Source of the DNA: Pumilibacter intestinalis
Lineage (GTDB): Bacteria > Bacillota > Clostridia > Christensenellales > Pumilibacteraceae
Direction of reading: 5' to 3'
Length of the DNA stretch: 64,000 bases
Assembly: GCF_943193005.1 (NCBI RefSeq)
Contig: NZ_CALPCH010000002.1
Coordinates: forward strand, 124,001-188,000
Below are positions 49,951 to 60,198 of the stretch, piece after piece. A program made the position numbers and the translations under genes. The notes beneath the pieces are model-generated. The model worked only from the letters and a program-made list of their open reading frames with translations, did not search any database and was not told the DNA's origin. The stretch's first letter is position 1. Each line of letters opens with the position of its first letter.

Positions 49951-49979
49951 TTGAAAAAACGGCGTTTTCATGTTATAAT
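49951..49979 (+). promoter_or_regulatory. Sigma-A promoter of ftsK/spoIIIE
   Basis: TTGAAA (49951-49956), 17-bp spacer and an extended TGTTATAAT with TATAAT at 49974-49979. Confidence 0.8.
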
Positions 49980-50016
49980 AAAGAGTAGTATCAAAGTTTG
50001 GCTAACGGAGTTAAAG

Positions 50017-53000
50017 ATGCCGTCTAAGAAATACAACAACGGAAGAAGGAGAGAAAAAAACGAAAGCGATAACGATATCGTAGGCATTGTGCTTATTATA
50101 ATTTCGGCTTTTATTCTTCTTTGCATTGTGGTTCGTCCCGTTTTGGGCTTTATAAGTTTGGGTATTTTCAACGTGGTAACGGGAGTTTTCGGATTGTTCA
50201 GTTATCCGTTGTTTTTCAGTACGCTGATACTCGGTATCGCGCTTTTGCAGGGCAGGCGAACGAATTTGCCCGCGCGTTACAAAATAGGAATTATTTGTTC
50301 GGTTATAAGCCTAATGTTTATATTGCAACTCGCTACGTCGCACTCGTTGCTCGGCGGTAATTTTTCGTCTTATATCTCCGGCGTGTACTCGCAAAAAACA
50401 ACGGCGGGAGGGGTGCTTTTCGGCGCGGTGGCTTACGCCGTGCAATCGGTGGTTTCGCCCGTTGTGTCTTACGTGCTGTTTTCCATAACTTTCGTGGCGT
50501 CGGTAGGGTTCTTTATAGTGTTGCCCGTATATTCCAAACGCCGCAAACCGCAGCGCGAGGACGAGCAACAGCAGATAAATCCTTTTGTGAAAGGGTTGGC
50601 TGCTCCTCAACAAATCAAACCCGTTAACGACAATACTTTATTTGTAGATACCATTATTCCTTCGGCTCAGGTCGGGCAGATGCAAAACGACGTAAGATAT
50701 ACGCCAATAAACACCGCGGAGCAAGAGCCTAAGCCCAAACTCGATACCGTGCGTTCCTCGGGAGTTCAGTTCGAGCCGTACGGCGAAAAGAAGGCTTCGC
50801 ATGACGGTTACAAATCCAAAGCTCACGAAATTTTATTCGGCAACCGCCGCAACGCGGAGATAGCTCCGCCTTCGCCGCCCATAGATTTCGCCAAGGCGCA
50901 GAGCGAATATATGGCGTCGTTCGGTTTACCGCCGCTTGTTTCCGAGCCGGATATAAAAAGCAAAGTTTCCGAGCCCGCGGTAAGGCAACAAAAGCCCGAG
51001 CCGCCCGCAAAGCCGCAGAAAACGGTGCACAACATTTCGTCGGTAGGGCTTGCCGAAATACCGCTTTTGCCGGAAAAGGATATAACCAATCAAATAGTGC
51101 GCGACGGAACCGAGATAGTGAACGGCGACGATTTGTCGCGCAGACTTGCCGAAACGCTTACGCCGGTTAGTCAGGAGAAAAAGTACGAGTCGCCGCGAGC
51201 GAACGATTTCTCCACGAGAAAAATAGAACTCACTTCGGTTCAACCCAAATCCAAAGTTTCGGAAGAAGAAAGACCGTCTATAGTAAACGGCGATTATTTC
51301 GGTATGCCCGCAAAATCCCGTTCTTCCGCGCCCGCTCCCGCGCCGATAGTATCCGCGCCTGTGCAAGACGAATACGAGCAAGAGCAGAGCATAGAGCAAG
51401 AGGACGAGGGATTTGTGCAAGAACCCATAATTACGGGTTCGGAATACGAGAAAAGACTCAGTCCCGAAAAGAGTTTCTTTGCCGAGCTCGAAGACGACCG
51501 CAAGAGCAAGCGAAACGCCGAGCCTGCCCGCACAATGGCTTTTTCCGACGAGCCCGAAGAAGAGAACGATTTTGTTGCGGAAGAAAGTTCGTTCGCGGAC
51601 GAGTTGGATAAGAGCGAACGGGAGGTTTCTCTTATGGTAGACGAGCCGCCCGTCGAGCCGCGCAAATCTTCGTTTAACATAATCGAAGAGCCGATAGACC
51701 TATCCGAAAAAACGCATTTGAGCGGCGAGGACAATACGGGATATTACAATACCGTATCTTTCGACGTAAAGCCCGCGCGTACCGACGATAAAACGGTGCT
51801 TCGCAGTCAGCTTAAGATAGACGATTACGTTGCCGACAAGCCCGCGCCGATAAAACCCAAAAAGAAAAAGCGCGTGAGGTATAATCCGCCCGATATTGAT
51901 ATGTTGATTGCCTCCGACTCCTACACGCCCGAAAATTCCAACGCGGCGTGCGAAGAGAAAGCTCGCATACTCGAAGAAACCTTGCAGGAACTCAAACTGC
52001 CCGCAAAAGTAAACGGCATAACCCGCGGACCTGCCGTAACGCGTTTCGAGCTCGAAATGCCGCCGGGAATTCCCATAAAAAGGATAGAGTCGCTCTCCAC
52101 CGATATCGCATATAATCTTGCCAGCAACGGCAAAATCAGAATAGAGGCCCCCATACCGGGCAAACGCGCCGTGGGTATAGAGGTGCCCAACGAAGAAATA
52201 GACATTGTGCGTTTGCGCGAAATAATAGAGTCTAAGGAATTTACCAATTCTTCTTCGCCGCTCACGCTTGCGCTCGGTAAGGATATTGCCGGCGCGAATA
52301 TAACGTGCAATCTCGAAAAGATGCCGCATTTGCTTATAGCGGGAGCTACGGGCAGCGGTAAATCGGCGTGTCTGAATTCCATTATTATAAGCATATTGTA
52401 TAAGTCGTCGCCCGAAGACGTTCGCATGATACTTATAGACCCCAAACGCGTTGAATTCAACATGTATCAGGGCATACCTCACCTTATGGGTTCGGAGATA
52501 ATAAACGACGCTCAGCAGGCGATAAACGTGCTTACCTGGGCGAAAGAAGAGATGGACCGCAGATACACGCTTTTCGGCAATCACAGAGTGCGCAATCTGC
52601 CCGAGTTCAATAAATCCGAAGCCGTAAAATCGGGAGAAGAGCCCAAACTGCCGTATATAGTGCTCATAGTAGACGAGCTTGCCGAACTCATGTTAGATAA
52701 CAATAAAAAAGTGCTCGAAGGCAAGATAATGAGTATCGCTCAAAAGGCGCGAGCGGCGGGTATTCACTTGATACTCGCAACCCAGCGACCGTCGGTAGAC
52801 GTTATCACGGGCACAATCAAAGCCAATCTTCCTAGCCGTATAGCGTTTACGGTGAAGAGTATTGTAGACTCTCGAACCATTTTGGACGAATGCGGAGCGG
52901 AAACTCTGCTCGGTCGCGGCGATATGCTTTATTCGCCGGTGGGAATGGACGACCCCAAGCGCGTGCAAGGCGCGTTCGTAACCGATAAAGAGGTGCTTGC

Positions 53001-53343
53001 CATATCGGAATACGTGCGCGAAAACAACGAAGCGGATTTCGACGAAGAGTTTGCCACGGCTATCGCCAAGCGCAACGACGAGCCCGAAACCGACGGCGAC
53101 GAGGAAGAGGGCGACAAAGAGTTCGACAGCCTTATGCCCGAGGTGCTCAAGTGCGTTATTGAGTCGGGTTCTGCGAGTACGAGCATGATACAGCGGCGTT
53201 TCAGCGTGGGATATGCTCGCGCAAGCCGCATAATTGACCAAATGGAACTGCACAAGTTTATAGGTCCGCTCGAAGGAAGCAAGCCCCGCGCCGTATATAT
53301 TTCGAGAGAGCAATACAAAGAACTTTTCGGAACGGACTTATGA
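50017..53343 (+). CDS. DNA translocase FtsK/SpoIIIE
   Basis: This 1108-residue hexameric DNA pump moves chromosomes through the division or sporulation septum. Four membrane helices occupy about 25-175. A long acidic, Pro-rich linker runs to about 610. The motor domain follows with Walker A GATGSGKSA (near 776-784), DPKRVEFNMYQG and Walker B IVLIVDELAELM. The C-terminal winged-helix gamma domain (about 1040-1105, SMIQRRFSVGYARASRI) reads polar DNA motifs. The linker is longer than in Bacillus SpoIIIE. Whether it serves vegetative division, sporulation or both cannot be told. ATG 50017 follows ACGGAG. It overlaps rimO by four bases. Confidence 0.95.
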   Translation: MPSKKYNNGRRREKNESDNDIVGIVLIIISAFILLCIVVRPVLGFISLGIFNVVTGVFGLFSYPLFFSTLILGIALLQGRRTNLPARYKIGIICSVISLMFILQLATSHSLLGGNFSSYISGVYSQKTTAGGVLFGAVAYAVQSVVSPVVSYVLFSITFVASVGFFIVLPVYSKRRKPQREDEQQQINPFVKGLAAPQQIKPVNDNTLFVDTIIPSAQVGQMQNDVRYTPINTAEQEPKPKLDTVRSSGVQFEPYGEKKASHDGYKSKAHEILFGNRRNAEIAPPSPPIDFAKAQSEYMASFGLPPLVSEPDIKSKVSEPAVRQQKPEPPAKPQKTVHNISSVGLAEIPLLPEKDITNQIVRDGTEIVNGDDLSRRLAETLTPVSQEKKYESPRANDFSTRKIELTSVQPKSKVSEEERPSIVNGDYFGMPAKSRSSAPAPAPIVSAPVQDEYEQEQSIEQEDEGFVQEPIITGSEYEKRLSPEKSFFAELEDDRKSKRNAEPARTMAFSDEPEEENDFVAEESSFADELDKSEREVSLMVDEPPVEPRKSSFNIIEEPIDLSEKTHLSGEDNTGYYNTVSFDVKPARTDDKTVLRSQLKIDDYVADKPAPIKPKKKKRVRYNPPDIDMLIASDSYTPENSNAACEEKARILEETLQELKLPAKVNGITRGPAVTRFELEMPPGIPIKRIESLSTDIAYNLASNGKIRIEAPIPGKRAVGIEVPNEEIDIVRLREIIESKEFTNSSSPLTLALGKDIAGANITCNLEKMPHLLIAGATGSGKSACLNSIIISILYKSSPEDVRMILIDPKRVEFNMYQGIPHLMGSEIINDAQQAINVLTWAKEEMDRRYTLFGNHRVRNLPEFNKSEAVKSGEEPKLPYIVLIVDELAELMLDNNKKVLEGKIMSIAQKARAAGIHLILATQRPSVDVITGTIKANLPSRIAFTVKSIVDSRTILDECGAETLLGRGDMLYSPVGMDDPKRVQGAFVTDKEVLAISEYVRENNEADFDEEFATAIAKRNDEPETDGDEEEGDKEFDSLMPEVLKCVIESGSASTSMIQRRFSVGYARASRIIDQMELHKFIGPLEGSKPRAVYISREQYKELFGTDL

Positions 53344-54656
53344 AAAAGAGCGTTGGCGTAATAACTTTGGGGTGCGATAAAAATCGGGTTGACACCGAAC
53401 GCATGCTTTATAATCTCGGTTGCGGAGGGTTCGATATTACGAACGATTACGCCGAAGCCGAGATTTTGATAGTTAACACGTGCGCATTTATAGAAGCGGC
53501 GAGAAAGGAAGCGATAGACGTAATTCTTGCCGCCGCGCAATATAAAGCGGGCGCGTGCGAGAAACTCGTTATTACGGGCTGTTTGCCGCAAAAGCACGCC
53601 GACGAACTCAAAGACGGTTTTCCCGAGGCAGACGCTTTTCTCGGAACGAACGATTACGATAAGATTTGCGACGTAATAAATTCGCTTTACGACGCGGAAA
53701 AAGCGGTAAAAGAGGAGAGCGAAGCGGAACGGGCGAAAAAGAGTCCGCTCGAAAGAATTATTACCACGCCGCCGCACTACGCTTATCTTAAAATAGCGGA
53801 CGGTTGTGATAATAAATGCACGTTTTGTACAATTCCGTCCATTCGCGGCGCATACCGTTCGCGCCCCATAGACGAGTTGATTGCCGAGGCAAAAGAACTT
53901 GCCGACACCGGAGTAAAAGAGCTTATACTCGTTGCGCAAGACACTACGCGATACGGCATAGACCTTTACGGCGAATACAAACTTACCGAATTGTTGCGAG
54001 AGCTTGCCAAAACCGATATTTGCTTGATAAGGTTGATGTATTGCTATCCCGAGCTTGTTACCGACGAATTGATAAACGAAATAGTTTCCAATTCCAAAGT
54101 AGCCAAATACATAGACGTACCCATTCAGCACATAGACGACCGTATACTCAAACTTATGAACAGGCGCAGTACGGGAGAGCAAATAAAAAGGTTATTTTCC
54201 AAACTGCGCGAAAATCATATAGCGGTGCGCACAACCGTCATGGTGGGATTTCCGCAAGAAACCGAAGAGTGTTTTGAAAATCTTTACGAATTTATCCGCG
54301 AGTACGCACCCGAACACGTAGGAGTGTTCGCGTACAGCAAAGAGGACGGAACGCCTTCGGCGAAAATAAAAGGTCATCTTTCCAATAAGACCAAAGCCGA
54401 GCGGGTAGACGCCATAGGAAAGTTGCACCTAATGAACCGCGAAGCGCATAATCGCGCCGCCGTAGGCAAAACTTTCAAAGTGATTTACGAAGACGTGGAT
54501 TACGATAAAAACATGTTTGCTGGGCGCACGGAATACGACGCGCCGGATATTGACACAAAAGTTTATTTCACGTCCGACTTTGCGGACGTTGGAGAATACT
54601 ACGATATCAGAATAACCGCCGGCGACGGTTACGACCTGTTAGGAGAGAAAGTCTGA
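53340..54656 (+). CDS. rimO: Ribosomal protein S12 methylthiotransferase RimO
   Basis: This 438-residue radical SAM enzyme thiomethylates an Asp of ribosomal protein S12. The N-terminal cluster cysteines are in ITLGCDKNRVD, VNTCAF and TGCLPQ, the SAM cluster is CDNKCTFC, and a C-terminal TRAM domain is present. TLGCDKNxVDTE separates it from MtaB, a second family member in this window. It overlaps the end of ftsK, and pgsA starts directly at its stop. Confidence 0.95.
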   Translation: MKKSVGVITLGCDKNRVDTERMLYNLGCGGFDITNDYAEAEILIVNTCAFIEAARKEAIDVILAAAQYKAGACEKLVITGCLPQKHADELKDGFPEADAFLGTNDYDKICDVINSLYDAEKAVKEESEAERAKKSPLERIITTPPHYAYLKIADGCDNKCTFCTIPSIRGAYRSRPIDELIAEAKELADTGVKELILVAQDTTRYGIDLYGEYKLTELLRELAKTDICLIRLMYCYPELVTDELINEIVSNSKVAKYIDVPIQHIDDRILKLMNRRSTGEQIKRLFSKLRENHIAVRTTVMVGFPQETEECFENLYEFIREYAPEHVGVFAYSKEDGTPSAKIKGHLSNKTKAERVDAIGKLHLMNREAHNRAAVGKTFKVIYEDVDYDKNMFAGRTEYDAPDIDTKVYFTSDFADVGEYYDIRITAGDGYDLLGEKV

Positions 54657-55253
54657 ATGAATTTGCCCACCCAACTTACTTTTTTGCGAATACTTTTAAT
54701 ACCGGTTTTCGTAACTTTGTTTTTCGTGCCGTTTCCGTATCACTGTTTTGTGGCTACGGGAGTGTTTGTGATAGCGAGTTTCACCGATTTTCTTGACGGA
54801 TATTTGGCGCGTAAAAACAATCTCGTAACCGACCTCGGCAAATTTCTCGACCCCATAGCCGACAAAATGCTCGTGTCTTGTGCGCTTTTTGCCGTTGTGC
54901 TGTATGAAAATACCTTCCAGGTGGGCGTAGTGGTGTGCGCGATGATAATAATGTGCCGCGAGCTTATGGTAAGCATGTTCAGAACGGTGGCGAGCACGAA
55001 AAACATAGTGCTTGCCGCAGATAAACTCGGCAAAATAAAAACAATATTGCAAATGTGCGCTCTCATACTGCTGTTGCCTATATCCGACGTATACGCTTGT
55101 TTGCCGAGCGGCGCGGATTTGTCGTTTGACGTAACCGTTATAGGCGACTCGGTGCTTTACTGCGGGCTTATATTGCTTGCGCTTTCCACCGTTATGGCTG
55201 TGATTTCGGCAATAAACTATATTGTGAAGAACAAGCACGTTTTCAAAGATTGA
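54657..55253 (+). CDS. pgsA: CDP-diacylglycerol-glycerol-3-phosphate 3-phosphatidyltransferase
   Basis: This 198-residue membrane enzyme makes phosphatidylglycerol phosphate. The CDP-alcohol phosphotransferase signature is complete: DFLDGYLARKNNLVTDLGKF followed by DPIAD. About five to six membrane helices are seen. The ATG at 54657 directly follows the rimO stop, with AGGAGAG just upstream. The ftsK-rimO-pgsA-cinA-recA-rny order is common in Clostridia and Bacilli. Confidence 0.95.
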   Translation: MNLPTQLTFLRILLIPVFVTLFFVPFPYHCFVATGVFVIASFTDFLDGYLARKNNLVTDLGKFLDPIADKMLVSCALFAVVLYENTFQVGVVVCAMIIMCRELMVSMFRTVASTKNIVLAADKLGKIKTILQMCALILLLPISDVYACLPSGADLSFDVTVIGDSVLYCGLILLALSTVMAVISAINYIVKNKHVFKD

Positions 55254-55254
55254 C

Positions 55255-56349
55255 ATGAAGATAGGTATTCTGCAAATTATTTCCGGCGAATGTATTTCGG
55301 ACGGAGTCGGCGTTGACGTAAACCGCGTAGCTTACGAGCTTGGAAAACACGGTTATTTCGTGCAATGCTCGGTTACGGTTTGCGATACGGATAAAATATC
55401 GGACTCTTTCGGTTTTTTATGCGCAACGTGCGACGCGGTAACGGTATGCGGCGCGGTAAACGCATTTTACGACGCCGTTGCCGAAAAATACGAATTGAGC
55501 CGCCGTCTGTCTACTTTTTTACTCGGAAACGTTCCGTGCGCCGTTTCGGAAAAATGCGACGACAAATTCGTTGCTGACAACCTTATACCCATGTTGAACG
55601 GGCGTTCCAAAACCTATTACGCAACCAACGTGTTTCGCACTTTGGGAAAGACGGAAGAGCAATTGCGGGAAGCTCTCAAAGATTATATCAAAAACCGCAA
55701 CAAGATATCGATTAAGTTTATTTCACGTCCGCCCGAATGTTCGGTGCTTGTTCGATATTCCAACAAGACTCAAAAAAACACCGTGAGCGAGCTTTTGGAC
55801 GGAGTTACGCGAACGCTCAAAGACTGCGTGTATGCCTATTCCGACGTTTCGTTGCCCGAAAAAACCGCGAGGCTTTTGATTGAGGGCAACAAAACGGTGG
55901 GGCTTGCCGAGTCGTTTACCGGCGGCAGAATTGCTTCGCTGTTGGTGGAAAACGCGGGAGTGAGTCAATCGTTCAAAGAGAGTATCGTGTGTTACGATAA
56001 CGCCGTAAAGCGTTCAAGATTGCGCGTTTCGCAGGGCATACTCGATACTTACGGCGCGGTAAGCATAGAAACGGCTTACGAAATGGCGGCAAATCTTTTA
56101 ATGGACGGCGATTACGATTACGCAGTTGCCACAACGGGCAACGCCGGCCCTACGTCGGAAAAGCCCAACCAAGTAGGCGTGTGTTATATAGCGGTAGGCG
56201 ATAAAAAGAATATAGATATATATCCTTGCCGTTTCGACGGCGACCGCAAAACCGTGATAGAGAGCGGTGCGCTTACGGCTTTGTATCACTTGCACAACCG
56301 AATTGCGGGCGATATCGAGCGCAATGACGAAAACGAAACCAAAGAGTAA
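55255..56349 (+). CDS. CinA-like protein with degenerate N-terminal domain
   Basis: The C-terminal half (about 205-350) is a clear CinA/PncC domain, which deamidates NMN in other bacteria: [32 protein letters not shown] and TTGNAGP. The N-terminal half (about 1-165) occupies the place of the MoaB-like COG1058 domain, but the usual GGLGPT-type motif is missing and similarity is faint. The usual CinA is about 410 residues, so this one is shortened. The start lies one base after the pgsA stop. It precedes recA, the classic cinA-recA linkage. Confidence 0.85.
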   Translation: MKIGILQIISGECISDGVGVDVNRVAYELGKHGYFVQCSVTVCDTDKISDSFGFLCATCDAVTVCGAVNAFYDAVAEKYELSRRLSTFLLGNVPCAVSEKCDDKFVADNLIPMLNGRSKTYYATNVFRTLGKTEEQLREALKDYIKNRNKISIKFISRPPECSVLVRYSNKTQKNTVSELLDGVTRTLKDCVYAYSDVSLPEKTARLLIEGNKTVGLAESFTGGRIASLLVENAGVSQSFKESIVCYDNAVKRSRLRVSQGILDTYGAVSIETAYEMAANLLMDGDYDYAVATTGNAGPTSEKPNQVGVCYIAVGDKKNIDIYPCRFDGDRKTVIESGALTALYHLHNRIAGDIERNDENETKE

Positions 56350-56375
56350 AAGAACGAAATAAGGAGAAAGATATT

Positions 56376-57470
56376 ATGGATAAAGGAAAACCCGTCATAG
56401 ATTACAATATGACCAAAGAAGAGCGAAAAAAAGCTCTCGACGCGGCGATAGCTCAAATCGAAAAGAACTACGGAAAAGGTTCTATAATGAAACTGAACGA
56501 GTCGCACGTAACCGCAGTGGAGGTAATTCCCACGGGTTGCCTCAGCGTAGACCTTGCGCTCGGCATAGGCGGACTTCCGAGAGGAAGAATAGTGGAGATA
56601 TACGGTCCCGAGTCGAGCGGTAAAACCACGCTCAGTTTGCACGTGATTGCGCAGGCGCAAAAAATGGGAGGAACCGTGGCGTTCATAGACGCGGAGCATG
56701 CGCTTGACCCCGTATACGCCCGCAACCTCGGAATAGATACCGACAATCTTTTGGTTTCGCAGCCCGATAACGGCGAGCAGGGACTCGATATTGCCGAAGC
56801 TCTCGTGCGAAGCGGCGGCGTTGACGTAGTGGTTGTGGACTCGGTTGCCGCGCTCACTCCCAAGGCGGAAATAGACGGCGAAATGGGCGACAGCCAGATA
56901 GGTCTGCAGGCTCGCCTTATGTCTAAGGCTTTGCGCATACTCACATCGGTTTGCAACAAGTCCAAAACCTGTATTATCTTTATAAACCAGCTGCGCGAAA
57001 AAGTGGGCGTTATGTTCGGCAATCCCGAAACCACGCCCGGCGGCAAGGCGCTCAAGTTCTATTCGAGCGTTCGCCTTGACGTGCGCAGAGTGGAAGGCGT
57101 GAAAGAGGGCGGCGAGGTGGTAGGCAACCACACCAAAGTAAAGGTGGTGAAAAACAAGCTCGCTCCTCCCTTCAAAACCGCTGAATTCGATATTATTTTC
57201 GGCAAAGGCATTTCGAGAGAGAGTTGCCTTATAGACCTCGGATTGGATTACAAGCTGTTTACCAAGAGCGGTTCGTGGTTCGGTTACAAGGGCGAGCGCA
57301 TTTGTCAGGGCAGAGCCGCGCTTATGAATAAGCTCGAGTCCGACGCGCAACTTTCGGCTGAGGTGGAAGCCGCCATAAGAAAACTCGCCGAAGAAAAAGA
57401 CGACTCGAAAGACGAGTCCAAAGACTCCGCAAAGGCCGCCGACGATACGGCGGAAAAGGCGGAGGAATAA
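56376..57470 (+). CDS. recA: Recombinase RecA
   Basis: This 364-residue recombinase drives strand exchange and SOS signalling. Walker A is GPESSGKTT, the L1-L2 region includes [19 protein letters not shown], and the N-terminus [19 protein letters not shown] is typical. The acidic tail is long, rich in Asp, Lys and Ala. AAGGAG precedes the ATG. No LexA-type box was recognised upstream, and it appears to be read from the cinA side. Confidence 0.98.
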   Translation: MDKGKPVIDYNMTKEERKKALDAAIAQIEKNYGKGSIMKLNESHVTAVEVIPTGCLSVDLALGIGGLPRGRIVEIYGPESSGKTTLSLHVIAQAQKMGGTVAFIDAEHALDPVYARNLGIDTDNLLVSQPDNGEQGLDIAEALVRSGGVDVVVVDSVAALTPKAEIDGEMGDSQIGLQARLMSKALRILTSVCNKSKTCIIFINQLREKVGVMFGNPETTPGGKALKFYSSVRLDVRRVEGVKEGGEVVGNHTKVKVVKNKLAPPFKTAEFDIIFGKGISRESCLIDLGLDYKLFTKSGSWFGYKGERICQGRAALMNKLESDAQLSAEVEAAIRKLAEEKDDSKDESKDSAKAADDTAEKAEE

Positions 57471-57474
57471 TCGC

Positions 57475-57503
57475 TTGACTTTTACAATTTATTACTGTAA
57501 TAT
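57475..57503 (+). promoter_or_regulatory. Promoter of rny
   Basis: TTGACT (57475-57480) and TAATAT (57498-57503), 17 bp apart. The roughly 100-base leader contains a weak six-pair hairpin (GTTCGC at 57526, GCGAAC at 57555). Confidence 0.65.
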
Positions 57504-57609
57504 ATAAAGTGAACAACATAGACTTGTTCGCTTGGTATATAAAAATCATCGTATGCGAACGCGATGAACTACTATGCTATTAAACTAAAATATCAAAAGG
57601 AGGTTGCAA

Positions 57610-59217
57610 ATGTTACAGAATTTACTGTGTGCCGTTTCTACTGCGCTTGCCGTGGTTTTGCCCATTGTCGCGCTTATTGCCGGCATTGTGCTCGGCGCGG
57701 TAATATATATGCTTTTGCAGAAGAAAAAGCTCGGAGACGCAAACAAATCCGCTAATAAGATAACGGAAGAAGCGTATGCCGAAGCCAAAGAAATTCGCGC
57801 ACAAGCAAAAAACGCGCAAAAAGAAGCCGTGCTCGAAGCCAAAGAAGAAATTCAAAAACTGCGTGCCGAAAACGATCAGGAACTGAAAGAACGGCGCAAC
57901 GAAGTGCAGAGAAGCGAACAGCGACTGTCGCAACGCGAAGACGCTATCGACAAGAAAGAAGAAGCTCTCGATAAAAAGACCGAGGCTGTGGAAAAACTCA
58001 AACTTCAGATACAGGAAAAAGAAAATCAGCTTGCTGCAAAAAAAGCGGATATCGACAGTGCGCACGAGCGCATGATAAGCGAACTCGAAAAAATCGCGCA
58101 ATTCACGCGCGACGAAGCGAAAGCTCAGCTTATTGTGGAGATAGAGGAGTCGGCAAAACACGACGCCGCTAAACTCGTAAGAGAAATAGAGGCAAACGCC
58201 AAAGAGGAAGCGGAGAAAAAATCGCGCTCCATTATTGCCACCGCAGTTCAACGCTGCGCCGTAGACCACAGCGCGGAGATAACCGTATCGGTGGTTAACT
58301 TGCCCAACGACGAAATGAAAGGGCGCATAATAGGAAGAGAGGGGCGCAACATACGCGCTTTGGAAAACGCAACGGGCGTAGACCTTATAATAGACGATAC
58401 TCCCGAAGCCGTGGTTCTTTCGGGATTTGACCCCGTTCGCAGAGAGGTTGCGAGAATTACTCTCGAGAAACTTATTGCCGACGGTCGCATCCATCCCGCC
58501 CGCATCGAAGAAATCGTTGAAAAGACTCGCAAAGAGCTTGACAATCAAATCAAGGAAGCGGGCGAAAACGCCACTTTCGAAGCCAACGTATTCGGGCTTC
58601 ATCCCGATTTGGTAAGGCTTTTGGGTCGGCTCAAATACCGCACGAGCTACGGGCAGAACGTATTGAAACATTCGCTCGAGGTTTCTTATCTCGCAGGGCT
58701 TATGGCGGCGGAGATAGGCGCGGACGTAAAACTTGCCAAACGTGCGGGGCTTTTGCACGATATAGGCAAAGCCGTGGACCACGAGGTTGAGGGCACGCAT
58801 ATCACCATAGGCGCAGACCTTGCCAAAAAGTATAAAGAGAGCAAAGAGGTTATCCACTGCATTGCGGCGCATCATAACGACATAGAGCCGCAATCAATCG
58901 AAGCTATACTCGTTCAGTGCGCCGACGCGATAAGCGGAGCAAGACCGGGAGCAAGAAGAGAATCGCTCGACAACTACGTTAAGCGTTTGGAAAAATTGGA
59001 AGAAATTGCCAATGGATTTAACGGCGTGGACAAGTCGTTTGCAATTCAGGCGGGGCGTGAAGTTCGCATAATCGTTAAGCCTGAAGTGGTAAACGACAAC
59101 GCCATGGTATTTATGGCAAAGGATATCGCCAAAAAGATAGAGAGCGAAATGGAATATCCGGGACAAATCAAAGTAAACGTAATTCGCGAAATGCGCAGTA
59201 TAGAATACGCAAAATAG
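57610..59217 (+). CDS. rny: Ribonuclease Y
   Basis: This 535-residue membrane-anchored endoribonuclease starts mRNA decay in Gram-positives. One N-terminal membrane helix (about 10-35) precedes a long charged coiled coil (about 45-200), a KH domain ([20 protein letters not shown]) and an HD domain ([12 protein letters not shown]). AAAGGAGG (57596-57603) is well spaced to the ATG at 57610; an in-frame TTG at 57604 is too close. The recA-rny order is conserved in Bacillota. A terminator follows. Confidence 0.97.
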   Translation: MLQNLLCAVSTALAVVLPIVALIAGIVLGAVIYMLLQKKKLGDANKSANKITEEAYAEAKEIRAQAKNAQKEAVLEAKEEIQKLRAENDQELKERRNEVQRSEQRLSQREDAIDKKEEALDKKTEAVEKLKLQIQEKENQLAAKKADIDSAHERMISELEKIAQFTRDEAKAQLIVEIEESAKHDAAKLVREIEANAKEEAEKKSRSIIATAVQRCAVDHSAEITVSVVNLPNDEMKGRIIGREGRNIRALENATGVDLIIDDTPEAVVLSGFDPVRREVARITLEKLIADGRIHPARIEEIVEKTRKELDNQIKEAGENATFEANVFGLHPDLVRLLGRLKYRTSYGQNVLKHSLEVSYLAGLMAAEIGADVKLAKRAGLLHDIGKAVDHEVEGTHITIGADLAKKYKESKEVIHCIAAHHNDIEPQSIEAILVQCADAISGARPGARRESLDNYVKRLEKLEEIANGFNGVDKSFAIQAGREVRIIVKPEVVNDNAMVFMAKDIAKKIESEMEYPGQIKVNVIREMRSIEYAK

Positions 59218-59237
59218 TAAAGTTTATATTTTGAAAC

Positions 59238-59270
59238 GAAAACCGTTCGAACAGTTCGAGCGGTTTTTTG
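59238..59270 (+). terminator. Intrinsic terminator after rny
   Basis: AAAACCGTTCGAA pairs with TTCGAGCGGTTTT (one mismatch pair) with a three-base loop, followed by further Ts. Confidence 0.9.
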
Positions 59271-59359
59271 TTTTGCTCGCAAAATTTGTAAATTTCAAAG
59301 CATAAAAGATAAGCAAAAGAAAAAAACTATATTTGCATTTATAACACGGAGGTACAGTA

Positions 59360-60070
59360 ATGAACATTTATCTCGAAATAGTGTTGCGTACGCTGTTTAC
59401 CATCGCCATATTGCTTGTGCTTACGAAAATAGACGGCGCGAAACAAATTTCTCAATTGAGTTTTTTCGATTACGTGATAGGCATTACCGCAGGCAGCGTA
59501 GCGGCGGTAATGTGCGTAGACCCCGATATTTCCATATGGGTGAGCGTAGTGGCTTTGGCTTTGTTTATGTTGTGCGGAGCGTTGTTTTCCTATCTTTCGC
59601 AAAAAAGCATAATATGCCGTCGCTTCTTTGAAGGAAATCCCGTTTTTATAATCGCCAAAGGCGAAATCCTGTATAAGGGACTCAAGAAAGCGCGTTTTTC
59701 GGTTAACGACCTAATGCGCGAACTGCGCGGACAGGGTTATTTCGATATAACCGAAATATATTACGCCATTTTGGAAACCAACGGCAACGTATCGGTAATG
59801 CCCAAAGCACTTTATCGCCCCGCAACAAACGAGGACGAAGGCAACAACGTGCAAGACGACAGCATACGCGCCGACGTAGTGATAGACGGAAAGATATTGA
59901 AAGGCAATCTCAAGGCGTTCGGCAAAAACGAGCAATGGTTGCGCGATACGCTCAAATCGCAAGGCATCGAAAAACTGAGCGATGTAGTGCTCGCGTCGCT
60001 CGATACCGACGGGAACCTGTCGGCTTTCGCCAAAAACAACACGGAAGTGAGTCGTTCCGTATTTCAATAA
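59360..60070 (+). CDS. DUF421 (YetF-like) membrane protein
   Basis: This 236-residue protein has three N-terminal membrane helices (to about 85) with QISQLSFFDYVIGITAGSVAA, the DUF421 core, then a cytoplasmic domain (about 90-236) with the FSVNDLMRELRGQGY segment. YetF-type proteins often accompany spoVAC-spoVAD-spoVAEb genes, for example in spoVA mobile operons of Bacillus, and affect spore germination and heat resistance. Here it also heads a spoVA cluster. CGGAGG precedes the ATG. Its biochemical role is not known. Confidence 0.9.
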   Translation: MNIYLEIVLRTLFTIAILLVLTKIDGAKQISQLSFFDYVIGITAGSVAAVMCVDPDISIWVSVVALALFMLCGALFSYLSQKSIICRRFFEGNPVFIIAKGEILYKGLKKARFSVNDLMRELRGQGYFDITEIYYAILETNGNVSVMPKALYRPATNEDEGNNVQDDSIRADVVIDGKILKGNLKAFGKNEQWLRDTLKSQGIEKLSDVVLASLDTDGNLSAFAKNNTEVSRSVFQ

Positions 60071-60099
60071 CAATCAAATCGGTTATAAGGAGAAAATAT

Positions 60100-60198
60100 A
60101 TGAAGCATGTTTTATCGGAATTTTCGGACATAAAAAATGTAAGCGAAAAGGAAACGTTTGTTTTGATTAAGGAGGTAAAAGATGAGCGCGGTTGCTGA
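60100..60198 (+). CDS. Possible small protein between DUF421 and spoVAC
   Basis: This 32-codon frame starts with ATG at 60100 after AAGGAGA (60088-60094), well spaced, and overlaps the spoVAC start by 17 bases. The peptide MKHVLSEFSDIKNVSEKETF continues with a charged end and a final Cys. It does not resemble DUF1657, the small protein usually found in this position. It may be a real peptide or a translated leader that couples spoVAC; the good ribosome site is the main evidence. Confidence 0.45.
   Translation: MKHVLSEFSDIKNVSEKETFVLIKEVKDERGC

Noticed and set aside
56340-56376. LexA/SOS box before recA
   Set aside because: No GAAC-N4-GTTC-type element was found; the interval is short and holds only the ribosome site.
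57564-57755. 63-codon frame overlapping the rny start
   Set aside because: It runs in another frame into rny and lacks a Shine-Dalgarno sequence; the real AAAGGAGG serves rny.
59285-59345. Possible forespore or mother-cell sigma promoter before the DUF421-spoVA genes
   Set aside because: CATTTATA resembles a sporulation -10, but it lies too close to the ribosome site and has no properly spaced -35.
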